A DNA stretch of 64,000 bases from Coniella vitis (Eukaryota > Ascomycota > Sordariomycetes > Diaporthales > Schizoparmaceae), in the NCBI GenBank assembly GCA_011317545.1, contig WUJK01000003.1, forward strand, positions 1,860,001 through 1,924,000, read 5' to 3'. The notes under the pieces were generated by a model. The model was not told the origin of the DNA and ran no database searches. It saw nothing but the letters and a program-made list of their open reading frames with translations. Position numbers and translations under genes: made by a program. This document shows positions 1 to 10,689 of the stretch, piece after piece. Within the stretch, counting starts at the first letter, position 1. Each line of letters begins with the position of its first letter.

Positions 1-213
1 CCCAGTTTCTGTTCTGTCTTTCCTTTCATAGTCAAGAACTCTCTTGAAGCAGAACATCAAAGATGATGTATTGCCTGTTGAAGTTTCGCCGGTATTCCGC
101 TTCATATTTCGACGGAAGACGTTTGCCAATCCAGTTGGTTTCCCCAATCCAAAACCCCAAGCGCGTCAATCCCGCTCCATGAAGCAAGTAACGGGACGCG
201 ACCGAAAGCAACA

Positions 214-2906
214 TTAAACAATACGGTACACCCGCTTCGCGATAAGGAAACACACCAAGCCAAAGACAACAAGCCCACCGGTGATCCAAAAGAACCACGT
301 CAGATCGCCTTCATAGTCCTGACCGGGCACCCAGACGTTCATGCCCCACAATCCCGTAATGATATTCATGGGTAACACAATGGTACCAAGCACCGTCAGT
401 TTACCGAGGACGTCATTTGTCTGTTCGGCGCGTTCGTTCATGCGGATGTTGATCTGGGCGAGGTAGTTTTGGTGGGAGCGGGCGAGGATCCTAACGTGAA
501 AAGGATATATCAGTAATTGAACCAGACTTATCTGAGAAGGGCGAGAGAGAAGGGAGAAGTTGTGGCTTAGACATGGTAGGAGTGAAAGGCGCGCCTGCTT
601 ACATTTCGTAGTGACTCAAGTTTCCAGTCATGGTCACGATATGGTCCTGGATATCACCAAGATAAATACCAATGTCCGAGCGCGGTGCCACCTCCCATTG
701 CTCATTACATCGCTTCGCAAAGCCCTTGATGACATCTGCCTTGCTGCCGAGGAGACGGTACAGACTCATGACCTTCTTACGACACTCCCCAACACGGCGC
801 AGCATATCAGCGCTACTTTCGGTAATGGAGGAGCTGGCGCTCGATTTCGAGTCGCTCTTTGGCGACTTTTCACTGCGGTTCGTCGGGTCACCTTCGGCAT
901 GGAGCTTGACAATGTCGGCATCAATTTCATCGACTTCCTCTTCCACACTCTGAATAAGGGGTAGATAGACGTCCGTGATATCATCGATAATGGCATAGGC
1001 GATCCAGTCGGGCGTGAGTATTACATAGTCACGCAGCATGCGGACTCGCCGCCGCACGTTTGCTGGATGGGGTGTGGGAGAGAAGTGGAAGCTGATGATG
1101 CCGTCCTTGAGCACGACGAGGTAAAGGTTGATGGGCTCGAGATAGTCGTCGCTCCTGGGGTCCTGATTAAAGGTCCGGTAATGGACGAAATAATAGTGCT
1201 GGAACAGCTCAACTTTTTCTCGCGCTTCCTGCATCATAATATCTTCGCTCGTCAAGCCGTGAATACCAAAGGTTCGGGCAAGCACTCTCATTTCGGCATC
1301 AGTGGGACTGAGGACGTCCAACCACCATATAGGTCGATCGCCCAGCTTGACTGGCTTTCCTGTCTGCCTTGGAGATGATGACCTCGGACGCGAAGGAGTC
1401 ACCTCCTGGGAGTCGTGTCTCGAGCCTTGTGCCTCGACCTGTGTGACTCTTGGGGAGAGCCTGCCACCAGGATGCTGAACGTCTGATATCGAGCCTACGA
1501 CCGAAGGCTGGCGAGTAGAAAGCCTAGAGTTGGTCGTCTGGCCACCAAGGGAACGTCGCATATCAGAGGCTTGTCGTTGAGGTTCTTCGTCTTCGCTCTC
1601 CGTATCAGACGAGTCAGAGAGTATAGGTCTGTCTGGAATGAAGAGCTGCTGGAAACTGCTGCCCTGGCCCTCTTGCTGCACCAATTCTGATATTGTCGGA
1701 CTGTGGATTGTGCTCACGAACTCTTCATTGAAGTAAGTAAATCGATATGGTGCGTCCTCTTCTGGTTGGTACCAGCCCTTGTGGACTGGCCGCAGTCTTC
1801 CATTGATCAATTGGGGCTCTGTAATCTTCTTCGTTCTTCTCTCATCACTGCGCCCTTCTTTTTCAACCTGCGCAAAGTCTTCCAGAAATTGCAGCTGTGG
1901 TCCTCTGATTTTGCGTCGTCGGGTGCGGATATGGTGATTGCGCTCGGGTCGAATTTCATCATCTGCCAATTCCGACATGCCCTCCTGCGGAAAACAGACG
2001 TCCTCCTGGGCCGAAAAGTCAAAGGTACGCCGTCGCTCAAAAGGTGTCGGTGGCGCTTTTGGGCTAGACTGCGAGTCGGAGTGGCCATCATCAGAAAAAC
2101 CATCATCGTGATGAGATGAGCCTAGGACATCCATCTCATCAATCAACATGGTATCCTCCAACCTCCAGTGCCGATCGATAGCAGTGGTCCTGGGAGAGCC
2201 GGGTACGGATGGAGGATAGTTGACATCATAACTTCCATTGGAGGGGTTAAGGAAGTCCTTCTTTGCGCTCGCTCTGCTCGACCCACGACGATTGATGGAC
2301 ACACCTTTGATACCATCATTCGTGCCGAACGTGGGATTGAATGTCATGGCTGGCTCTGATCGCAGCCGGCCTGTCGTGGAAAGGAGCGGTGCCCGTTCGT
2401 CTGGAACGTTATCGTCATTGTCCTCTTGTGCACTTGTCCCAGCTTGTATACTCTTCAGCTTGGTCACACTTTGAGACAATCTTTCGACAGCAGGTGATTG
2501 GACTGCGTTTGAAGGCCGACGAGGTCGTATAAAGTAGGGCTGGTCTCTGTGTGTAGTAACAAGTCATAAGTCAGTGCGGTCGCAGCAAAGGTAACAACCC
2601 ATGCATCAAAAGGCGCCGGGAATGCTCATACCTATGGTCCAACAGCGTTTCACTATCGATACTCGTTCCGCTCAGGTTGCGCTGATTGTAGAAGCTCTGG
2701 CTCGGGGCAGCCATGCTGGAGCCCATACCTTCTTCGCGATCCATGTCGTCGTTGGTTATAGCAAAGGACTTCCTCCTATTTCTTCGCCTCTTGGCCTTTG
2801 AACTACGCTTCTTTTTCTTTTGTGCGCTTTTTGTGCTCGCGGGTGCGACGGGTGTTGCGCCGGAGCTGGACCCGTGCAGGTTGAAGCCTTGGTCAGGAGC
2901 AGCCAT
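214..2906 (-). CDS. CorA/Alr1-Mnr2-family magnesium transporter
   Basis: Model: exons 2906-2632, 2546-603 and 490-214, 831 aa. Both introns have GT-AG ends (donors GTATG and GTAAGC) and phases agree. The C-terminus carries the family signature Gly-Met-Asn at about residues 789-791, after a hydrophobic stretch that forms TM1, and TM2 follows before the end. CorA proteins are pentameric inner or plasma-membrane (Alr) or vacuolar (Mnr2) Mg2+ channels; the long acidic, Ser/Arg-rich N-terminal half and the KKKKR-type basic patch near residues 30-50 are typical of the fungal Alr/Mnr2 branch. The start is the first ATG of the open exon; exon 1 is basic and low complexity, so it is the least certain part. 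Plasma-membrane versus vacuolar location cannot be decided from the sequence. Confidence 0.9.
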
Positions 2907-4059
2907 GCTGGGCTAAAGGAGCAGATATCGGAGTCAAATAGGATATTGAATATTCCTGTTGTGTATATCTGTATGTGTGCTGGCGTTTCAGTAGCCTCGA
3001 CAGGCTGCGGTCGGTGGCACGGGGCAAGGAGACGGGTTGTATCAATGAGAGGACCCTCGCGATGGGAACTTGTCAATTGTAGAAGGTGATAGGATAGGTC
3101 CCGCTTGTTGGAAAAGGAAAACGACGGCCTCGAAAGCACCAATATCCTGAGCCTGAATAATAAACCGTTTGTCCTTGGTGGCGACGCTAGGGACAGCCAC
3201 CCATCCCCGTTCCTGTGTGTGCGTTTGTGATGGCTGCGTTGTCGCTCGGATGATGGCTTAACGAGGGTCGAGATCAGTCGCCAAGTGGGTGGTGCGACCA
3301 GTCGTCGACGGAGAGATGTGTCACCGGTGGGATTGCATGAGACTTGCGAGGCTCTGGAAGTACAATATGGCTAATGGAAAGTAGAGGACGAGAGTGGTTA
3401 ATAGAACTTGCGACCTAGAAAGATGTTGGTCGCTCTACAAGCAGGTCCCAAAACCGGTCCAAGGCTACGGAAGGCTGGTGTCAGTAGCGCATCCCCCAGC
3501 TAAAGCAAAGTGACATCAGCATTTCAAGCCAGGGCCCGACAGTGTCCACCCCAGGTCCCTGCAGCTGTGCCTTAGCGGCTACCTAGCTACTCAGCTACTA
3601 TATACAACCCCCGTAAGCCTGGCTTGTGCTAACCGTTGTTATTAGGTGCAGTTCGGATCGCTAATAATCACATGAAAAGCGGCAGCGAATCACGGCGTTG
3701 ACCTTGCATTAGGCGAAGCTGATCGTTGCCTATCGAACCCATTCAACCCCCTTACGTTATTGAGAGATATTTCATTATGAACGTTCTTCTTCAACCGAGG
3801 TTGCATAATGATTCGACCAACCAAAGATCTGGAAGCAGAAAATGTATCATGGTATGCAGTGTCATAGTTTGACAGAGATACTAGACACTGGAAGGAGAAA
3901 TTGTCTTGTTAGAAAGAAGAATCCATTCTTTCTTCTAACAAGAAAAGTAGGAAGAAAAAATAGCAATAAGTCTCATCCTAATTTATATACTACAGCTCAG
4001 TATCCACAAAGTACGGTTAAGCCGTTAGTGCATATAACTAAAACGGCCCGCAAAACCTA
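2907..4059. other. Intergenic region upstream of the CorA gene
   Basis: Presumed 5' leader and promoter of the minus-strand CorA gene. Base composition is ordinary until about 3.9 kb. A small open frame at 3842-4075 spans the change into AT-rich sequence and matches nothing I recognise. No RNA gene was seen. The near-perfect hairpin at 3905-3942 is listed separately. Confidence 0.5.
3905..3942. repeat. Near-perfect 18-bp inverted repeat at the edge of the RIP block
   Basis: CTTGTTAGAAAGAAGAAT is followed after two bases (CC) by its reverse complement with two mismatches. It lies about 120-150 bp outside the point where CpA/TpG disappear. Part of it (GTTAGAAAGAAG, 3908-3919) recurs in the same orientation at 12442-12453, near the other edge of the block. 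It could be an element terminus or a remnant of the target site. Confidence 0.6.
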
Positions 4060-4296
4060 TAGCAGCCTTAACTAATTATTAACTACGCTACCTATATTAC
4101 CTATAAATTGCAATATTTATATATACTTAACTATTAGTACTTACGCTTATAAGCTTTTTAAATCGCCCGTATTTACTATAAATATTTTTTACTAGTATAA
4201 TCTATTCTTTAACCTACTATAATTACTAAGTTTATTTCTAAGCCTTTATAAATCTCTATAAATTCCTTGCCTATTATAGCTTTATAAAGTTTATAG

Positions 4297-4635
4297 TATT
4301 ATAGGCCTACGGGTAAATGCACGGCTTCGGCATACTAGGGTATAAAGCCTTAGTTAGTATATTCCCTTCTCGTCTAGAGATTAGTATTATATAAGCGCTA
4401 AATAAGAGCGTCTTCCGAGTAGCTTATAAGCCGTATAAAAGATTATCGGTAATAGGACTCGTATCGATAGTAAACCTATAGAAAACTCTATCTACGGGTA
4501 GATTTTAAACGTAAGAGCTACTTAAGAGCAGCTCTCGCGCCGCTATATAAATACTACCCTTACTTCTCTCCTTAAGTTAGTTAATAATAGAAATTAGGAT
4601 CGAAACTGCGAACGCTCTCTCGATGCCCGTTGATA
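4297..4635 (+). repeat. Solo LTR, copy 1 (339 bp)
   Basis: Starts TATTATAGGCC, ends CCCGTTGATA, and is flanked by the 5-bp direct repeat TATAG (4292-4296 and 4636-4640). The 339-bp copy at 9222-9560 is its reverse complement with mostly transition differences. TA...TA ends are what RIP makes from the usual TG...CA ends of LTRs. A TATATAAATA box near 4540-4550 fits an LTR promoter. No internal retroelement sequence sits beside it, so I read it as a solo LTR. The two copies are inverted and have different flanking repeats, so they are independent insertions and not the two ends of one element. Confidence 0.75.
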
Positions 4636-5771
4636 TATAGTACTAGTTTTATAAAGTTTACGGTGCCTTTATTCGATTCTACCCCTAATACCTCCTCGAT
4701 AACGCCGTATAAGGCCGGTTCGGTCCTTTAAATCCTCCTTTTATACTATATACCGTTAGTAGTATCCTACTTTGGATTTTCCTTTATAAAGAAACGGCGT
4801 ACCTTATTTAACTTATAAGTCTTATAAAGATATATAACTCCGATAGTAACTTATAGCTTTTATATAACCGCCGGAACTTTTAATATTACCTAATTTATAG
4901 TTATAAAATAAACCCTTTATATAGCTATAAAATAAACCCCTTATATAGTAATAATTATAATCCCGCCGGAGCGGTTTATAGAATTTATAGCTTTTATAAA
5001 TCGGTAACCCTAAGGGCTAGATTCTAATAATATTAATAGAAACGGAACCTATCTATAATCTAAGAACTATAGATATTATATATAATTATTATAATACTTT
5101 ATACTAGAGAAACGAATAGCTAGCTATAAGTACTTTATATTAATCGAATACTCTATAAATTCTACTAATATATTTATAATAATTATTATTACGGGATCTT
5201 AAGTTTAGTAAATATTATAACTAAGGTAATATTATTCTTCCTCTTTTTATATTAATTTCGAGGTTTTTATTATAACTACTCCGTAGTAATACTTTAGAGT
5301 TTATAAACTTTCGGAAGTATATACGAGAATATAATAATACTTTCGCCTTTATATCGATATCTAGGAAAGAAGTACGGTATAATCTATATATTAACTATAT
5401 CGATTATTAGATTTAGGGTACTCTTTATTACTATTATAGCCCGTTATAACTATAAGAGATCTCTACTCTATAGTTTATATAGCTCTACTTTTATAATCCG
5501 CTAATTATTATAGAATTATATAATATATAGAATAAAAACTTAAGGTTTATAGTATTTTAGAATATTATAGAATATTTATAGTATAATAATCGGTTTATTT
5601 CGATATATCTTACCGCTTATAAGAGACTATTATAAAGCCGTTATATTTATTAACGGATCTTACTTAATCCGTAAATATAATTAATTATCGAAGAAGGTAT
5701 TAATCGCCGCCGATTTAACCTACTTATTATAAATAAGATTATTATTATTATTCTTATAAAGCGTAAGGAAG

Positions 5772-5961
5772 TATCACAGGCCCACCTATATGATATTGCC
5801 TTCGCCCGGCGTGCCTGATAAGTTGACTAGATCTTCTGAAACGTATTCAGAAGATTGCGTACCTTTTGCCTTAACCGCCTAAGCGAAAGGTTCCGTACGT
5901 CGGAGACGGCCGCAGGAACGCTAGTCAATTCCTGGAGCCCTATAGGGGCTAGCCCGTTATA
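5772..5961 (+). repeat. TRIM left LTR (190 bp)
   Basis: Contains a 10-bp stem hairpin, ATCTTCTGAA (5831-5840) with TTCAGAAGAT (5846-5855). It keeps CpA/TpG at sites where the right LTR has TpA, so it is the less mutated copy at most of these positions. Confidence 0.85.
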
Positions 5962-5962
5962 T

Positions 5963-5974
5963 ATCTTCTGAATA
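5963..5974 (+). other. Candidate self-priming primer-binding site
   Basis: ATCTTCTGAATA begins one base after the left LTR and is an exact 12-nt reverse complement of TATTCAGAAGAT at 5844-5855 inside the same LTR. In Tf1/sushi-type elements the RNA 5' end folds back onto such a site to prime reverse transcription in place of a tRNA. A normal tRNA site starting TGG is absent at this position. Whether transcription starts near 5844 is unknown. Confidence 0.45.
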
Positions 5975-6110
5975 AACCCAAGGTCGTAAGTTCGAGCTAC
6001 GGAGTGCCAAAAGTCTTGGATACCCCTTCCGTATAAACTTCGGCTTATAAAGCAACGTCGCGGGTAAGCTTTAGGGGTCCGACGTTATCAGAGGGAGAGA
6101 AGGGAGGTGA

Positions 6111-6300
6111 TATCATAGGCCCACCTGTGTAATATTGCCTTCGCCCGGCGTGCCTGATAAGTTAACTAGATCTTCTAAAACGTGTTTAGAAGATTACGTA
6201 CCTTTTGCCTTAACCGCCTAAGCGAAAGGTTCCGTACGTCGGAGACGGCCGTAGGAACGCTAGTCAATTCCTAGAGCCCTATAGGGGCCAGCCCGTTATA
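6111..6300 (+). repeat. TRIM right LTR (190 bp)
   Basis: Same length as the left LTR, and the differences are C/T or G/A transitions. The internal hairpin is kept by paired changes (ATCTTCTAAA with TTTAGAAGAT). It begins straight after the polypurine tract. Confidence 0.85.
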
Positions 6301-6305
6301 GGAAG

Positions 6306-9300
6306 CTTCTTTTTATAATATTATTTTAGCCGAAAGATCTATTATAAGAGTTCTTAACCCTTATTTTACTATTATCTCCTTAACTTATCCAATATATCTA
6401 CCCCTTATATATCCTCTATTATTCTCTTATAATAATATAGGTTTTTATTAAGCTTTACGGTTATATAATTTACGGGATTAGGGTAGAAAACGGGATAAAA
6501 TCGGCTAGTAAGATTACTATCGTTATATTTTATATCCTAGGGTATAATAGCCTTATATCCTATTTCGGTCTCGGAAGCTTTTTTAATAGTTTTTAATCGA
6601 TCTTTAAGCTTATAATAATTAGTAGAAGTTATAATAGTTTAAGTTTAATTAATATAAGATTCGAATAAACTTATATAATAAGCTAATAGATTAATTATAA
6701 AATAGTAATAAAGATATTACTAATATTAATAAGCGTATTATTCTTCTTATAATTTATATAAATAGTATTCGGTTTATTTAATAATATTATTAAGACTTAA
6801 TTATAATTATATAAGTATTTAGCCCTTTAGTTTTCTTTATTATAATAACTATAAATCCTAACTAGCTAGAGATTACTTATAAGCTAAGCGTTAGAGAAAA
6901 TACTATAAACCGACCCGATATTATAGGTAGGGTTTTTTACTTAAAGTTTATTACCTTAATTAATAAGCTTTATAGCGGTATTTTCGGTAGTTATATAAAT
7001 ATTATATAGATTATAAAGTTCTAAAAAAGAGGGTTATTATATAAGTATATCTTATTATTCCTTTCCGATATTATAGCTTCCTTATATTAATCTCCCGAAA
7101 ATATTAATCGAATTATTTAAGCTAAGATTTCTACCCTCGATAAGGACCTAGATAGACTTTTATAGGATCTTATTATTATAGTAATAATATATATATCCTA
7201 TAGTTTATAAAATCCTATTAGTCTTTATATATACCCGCTTATATTAGGAAAAGTACCGAAATATTCGAAACGATTTCTAAAGGCTTTTATTAAAGAAATA
7301 ACTATACCTAGAGATAGCTATCCGATATATCGATATCGTAATAATAGTATCTCGGTTAAGAAGATTATAAATAGTATTAGACTTTAAGCTAATAACCGTT
7401 AGGTTATCCTATATAATTTATATCTTTACCGAAAATATTAGGCTTATATTAATATTAAAATCTATATAAGTATTAAAACTATTAAATATATATATAAATA
7501 TATTTATAAAGGTATAAATCTAATAATAATCTTACTTTATAATAAAAACGGTAATATTAACGAGATTATATACTATTTATAATACCGGTATATTAATCCC
7601 GTAGAGGCTATTATATAATTATTTAAGTTTCCTATTTATAAGGAGTATCCGTTAGTTATTTAGCTATTTATATATTCTGAAAATTAATAACCGGTCTTTT
7701 TTCGGACTAATCTAGCGGTATTAGAGCTTAATACTCTTATATAACGGTTAAAGTCGGAGCTTATAAGTTAGTTTAGGTATAATTCGATAAATTCGAGTAT
7801 TATAAATATTTTCTATATTAATTTCTCCCGGTAATATATTTAGTAGAAAAGTTTATAAAGCTAGAAACCTTATTAACGTAATATAGCTTTAGGTTATATA
7901 AATTTTATACCTCCTATTATAGGAGAGATATACTTTCTATATCTACTACTTTATACTTTTCCCGGGCTTAAATCCTTCGAATATACCTATATAATAAATT
8001 CGGTAATTTATCCTATTTTTCGAGCCGCTTATATTATTATAAATCTACTTAATAATAATAATTAGTAGATATCCTATTTCTAGGAAGCTTAAAGCTTTAA
8101 GAGTAATTACGCTTTATAGTAATTATTTATTATAGCTTTATTATCGGAGGATATTATAAATCCGCTAAAATTATAGATTTATTTTCGAGATAATCTCTAT
8201 AATAACCTACCTTATCGAATTCGGGAGTATAACGATTTATCTTAACGTTTACGAGATTTATAAACTATTTATTATAATTTCGGTCTTTACTTAGTAAGCG
8301 AAATACTCCTTAATAATAATAAAATATTATAATAGTATAGTTTACCTTAGCCTAAATACGATTAATAGTATTTATAAATTAATCGGCTCCTTATTTAAGA
8401 AATAATATATATTTTAGCTATTTAATAGGATATTTATAATAATATTATAATTAACTTTAATATTATATAAGCCGAATACTATTCCGAAATTATTATATAT
8501 ATCGAAAGAGATCTAAAGACTATATATTACTTTATTTAAGGAGCCGGAGATACCGGAAAGACCTACCTTTATAAGGGTCTTACTATATATTTTCGGTCTT
8601 TATAAAAGGTTATTCTTTATATAATATCCTCCGGTATTATTACTTTACTATTATTAGATAATTATATATTTTATTTTTACCTAAAGATTCCGTTATAAAT
8701 CTATAAAATATTAACTTATAATATCTATAAGAACTCCGTTTTAGCGGATTTATAAAAATAAACGTTATTAATTATCTAGGATAAAGTTTCTATATAGTAT
8801 TAATATTATTTTAAGGCTATTAATAGAACTTTATAGGATATTCGGGGGGAAGCCTCTTTTTCGGTAGAATTCCGGTTATTCTAGGTAGTAATTTTACTTA
8901 AATCTCCCCTATAATTCCTAAAGCGTTTCGTATAAAGGTTATTTAAGCCTTACTTTCAAGGTTTACGATTTAGAAGAAACTTTATATCTATCGTTTAATT
9001 AAAAATATATAGGTATAATCGGCTAATATTATAAATACTAGCTTTATTAAATAGCTATAAAACTTATTATATAAGCTGGAACTCTAAGGATCTATTAAGC
9101 CTATAAATAATATTTCTATATACGATTATATTACCGATTTCTTTACTATAGTTTATCTCGAAACTCTCTTATAAGCTAGCCTAACTAATCCTACTATATT
9201 TACTAATCGTTATATTCTTATTATAAACGGGTATCGAGAGAGCGTTCGTAGTTACGATCCTAATTTCTATTATTAACTAACTTAAGGAGAGAAGTAAGAG

Positions 9301-10040
9301 TAGTATCTATATAGTAGCGCGAGAGCTGCTCTTAAGTAGCTCTTATACTTAAGATCTACCTTTAGATAGAGTTTTCTATAGGTCTACCGTCGATATAGGT
9401 GCTATTACTAATAGTCTTCTAAGCGGCTTATAAGCGGCTCGGAAGGCGCTCTTATTTAGCGCTTATATAATACTAGTCTCTAAACGGGAAGGGAATATAC
9501 TAACTAAGGCTTCGTACTCTAGTATACTAAAGCCGTATATTTACCCGTAGGCTTATAATACTTACCTCTCGTAATAATACTATTAACGAACTTAATATAG
9601 TAATATTAAATTAGTATCTAGGAGATATTATAATATTACGATCTTCTATAACGATTATAATAAGCTCGGCGAATAAGCCTACTTCTTAGTTACCCCCGGA
9701 ATATTTATAATCTTTCGAAGTTACCTTACTATTACCTATAAATCTCTATATAAAGCTAGGGGCTCCGATTATTCTACTACGGAACTTTAATCTAAATAGT
9801 AGACTTTATAATAATACCTATTTAAGTATTATTAAGATAAAAAAATATTACCTTATTATATATATTCTAACCGGAGAGAATATTAGCTAAGTTTACTTAA
9901 TCCCCTAAATTAAGCTTATAATAACGCCGTAAGAATCCCTATATCCGATTATAAGATTATAATTCCTTATACGATTATATTTTATAATAATAATTAATAA
10001 CTTTTAAGGCTAGTCTTTTATAATAATAAGTATTAACCTT
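6306..10040 (+). pseudogene. Helitron Rep-helicase, decayed by RIP
   Basis: One frame can be followed from about 6380 to 9216 with stops that are all TAA/TAG, as expected from CAA/CAG or TGG after RIP. In this frame lie an ITxNPN-like motif (6854), the Rep two-histidine site now reading Tyr-Lys-Tyr (TAT AAG TAT, 7040-7048) inside RGLxxKxILL, the family-typical KYIYKYIYKG (about 7484-7513), a helicase Walker A GAGDTGKTYLY (8540-8572) and a Walker B-like LIIxDxVS (about 8768-8791). The solo LTR at 9222-9560 then breaks the frame. A further helicase motif (KLGAPIILLRN, about 9753-9785) follows in another frame. Rep would nick and join DNA and the Pif1-like helicase would unwind it. The gene is dead: active-site codons are altered and stops are many. 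Confidence 0.85.
9222..9560 (-). repeat. Solo LTR, copy 2 (339 bp), inserted in the Helitron helicase
   Basis: Reverse complement of the 4297-4635 copy and of identical length. It is flanked by CTTAT (9217-9221) and CTTAC (9561-9565), a 5-bp target duplication with one C/T difference that RIP can explain. It splits the Pif1-type helicase reading frame, so it came after the Helitron. Confidence 0.75.
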
Positions 10041-10689
10041 AGGGTTCCGGTTTTCTTATACGGTTAATTCTATATAATAATCCTATATATTATTAATATA
10101 AACGGCTTATATATATTACGGATTATAAATAAGACCTAGTTATAAAATATTATATATAACGAGTTATTAGTTTATAAGAATATAATATAACTATAAAGCT
10201 TAATATAAATATAAAGTTAGTTAATAATATTAATTATTTTATAATTTATATATATATCTACCGAAACTCTTAATAAATTCTTTTATAAAACTCTAATTCT
10301 ATAGATATTAGAGTATTAACCGGCTTAATATAAAAAACCTATAAAATTAAAATATAGTAAAGCTTATTCCTCCTAATTAATAATTATAATTATATTATTA
10401 TTGCTATTATTATTATTAGGAATATTATTATTAATAATATCTATTAAGCTTTATAGTATAAGAATTAACGTTTATAATATAGGTATTATACCCTATAAAG
10501 TATAAAAGCTATAGTAAATATTATAGATTATAGTATTAGGTATAATAATTAGAGTATAGCCGGTAGGGGTATAGGATTATACTAGGGCTACGGGCGGCTA
10601 AATAGGAATCGTAGGCTATAGCTATAGCTATAGGAATAGGAAGAATCTAGGGTATTAAGGAAATCCGTAGGTATTATAGGGAAATTAAA

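Larger units (their letters stand above)
5772..6300 (+). mobile_element. TRIM-like miniature LTR retrotransposon (529 bp)
   Basis: Two 190-bp direct repeats (5772-5961 and 6111-6300) flank a 149-bp internal segment with no coding capacity. A perfect 5-bp target duplication GGAAG lies on both sides (5767-5771 and 6301-6305). A polypurine tract (about 6090-6110) directly precedes the second repeat. These are the defining parts of a terminal-repeat retrotransposon in miniature, which needs proteins from an autonomous relative. It sits inside the decayed Helitron. Its LTR ends (TATCA.AGGCCC ... GCCCGTTATA) resemble those of the solo LTRs at 4297 and 9222, so the two may belong to related families, although the interiors differ. 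Confidence 0.85.
4641..10100 (+). mobile_element. Decayed Helitron (rolling-circle transposon), interrupted by a TRIM and a solo LTR
   Basis: The + strand keeps a long decayed reading frame whose motifs are those of Helitron RepHel proteins (see the pseudogene entry). Outer limits are approximate: the 3' CTRR/hairpin end and the 5' TC end could not be recognised after RIP. The 5' part (4641-5771) is very degraded; the start of recognisable coding lies just 3' of the TRIM. The segment from about 10.1 to 12.5 kb may belong to the same element, since a coding trace on the opposite strand runs there, but that is unproven. Confidence 0.75.

Noticed and set aside
3842..4075. 77-codon open frame at the edge of the RIP block
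   Set aside because: It crosses the hairpin and the composition boundary and has no recognisable domain.
5975..6010. tRNA 3'-half-like stretch ending in GCCA inside the TRIM
   Set aside because: The T-arm needs a bulge and no 5' half is present; not enough to call a tRNA or a tRNA-derived element.
4297..9560. Inverted 339-bp repeats read as terminal inverted repeats of a 5.3-kb DNA transposon
   Set aside because: Each copy has its own 5-bp flanking duplication, and the Helitron helicase frame continues outside the right copy.
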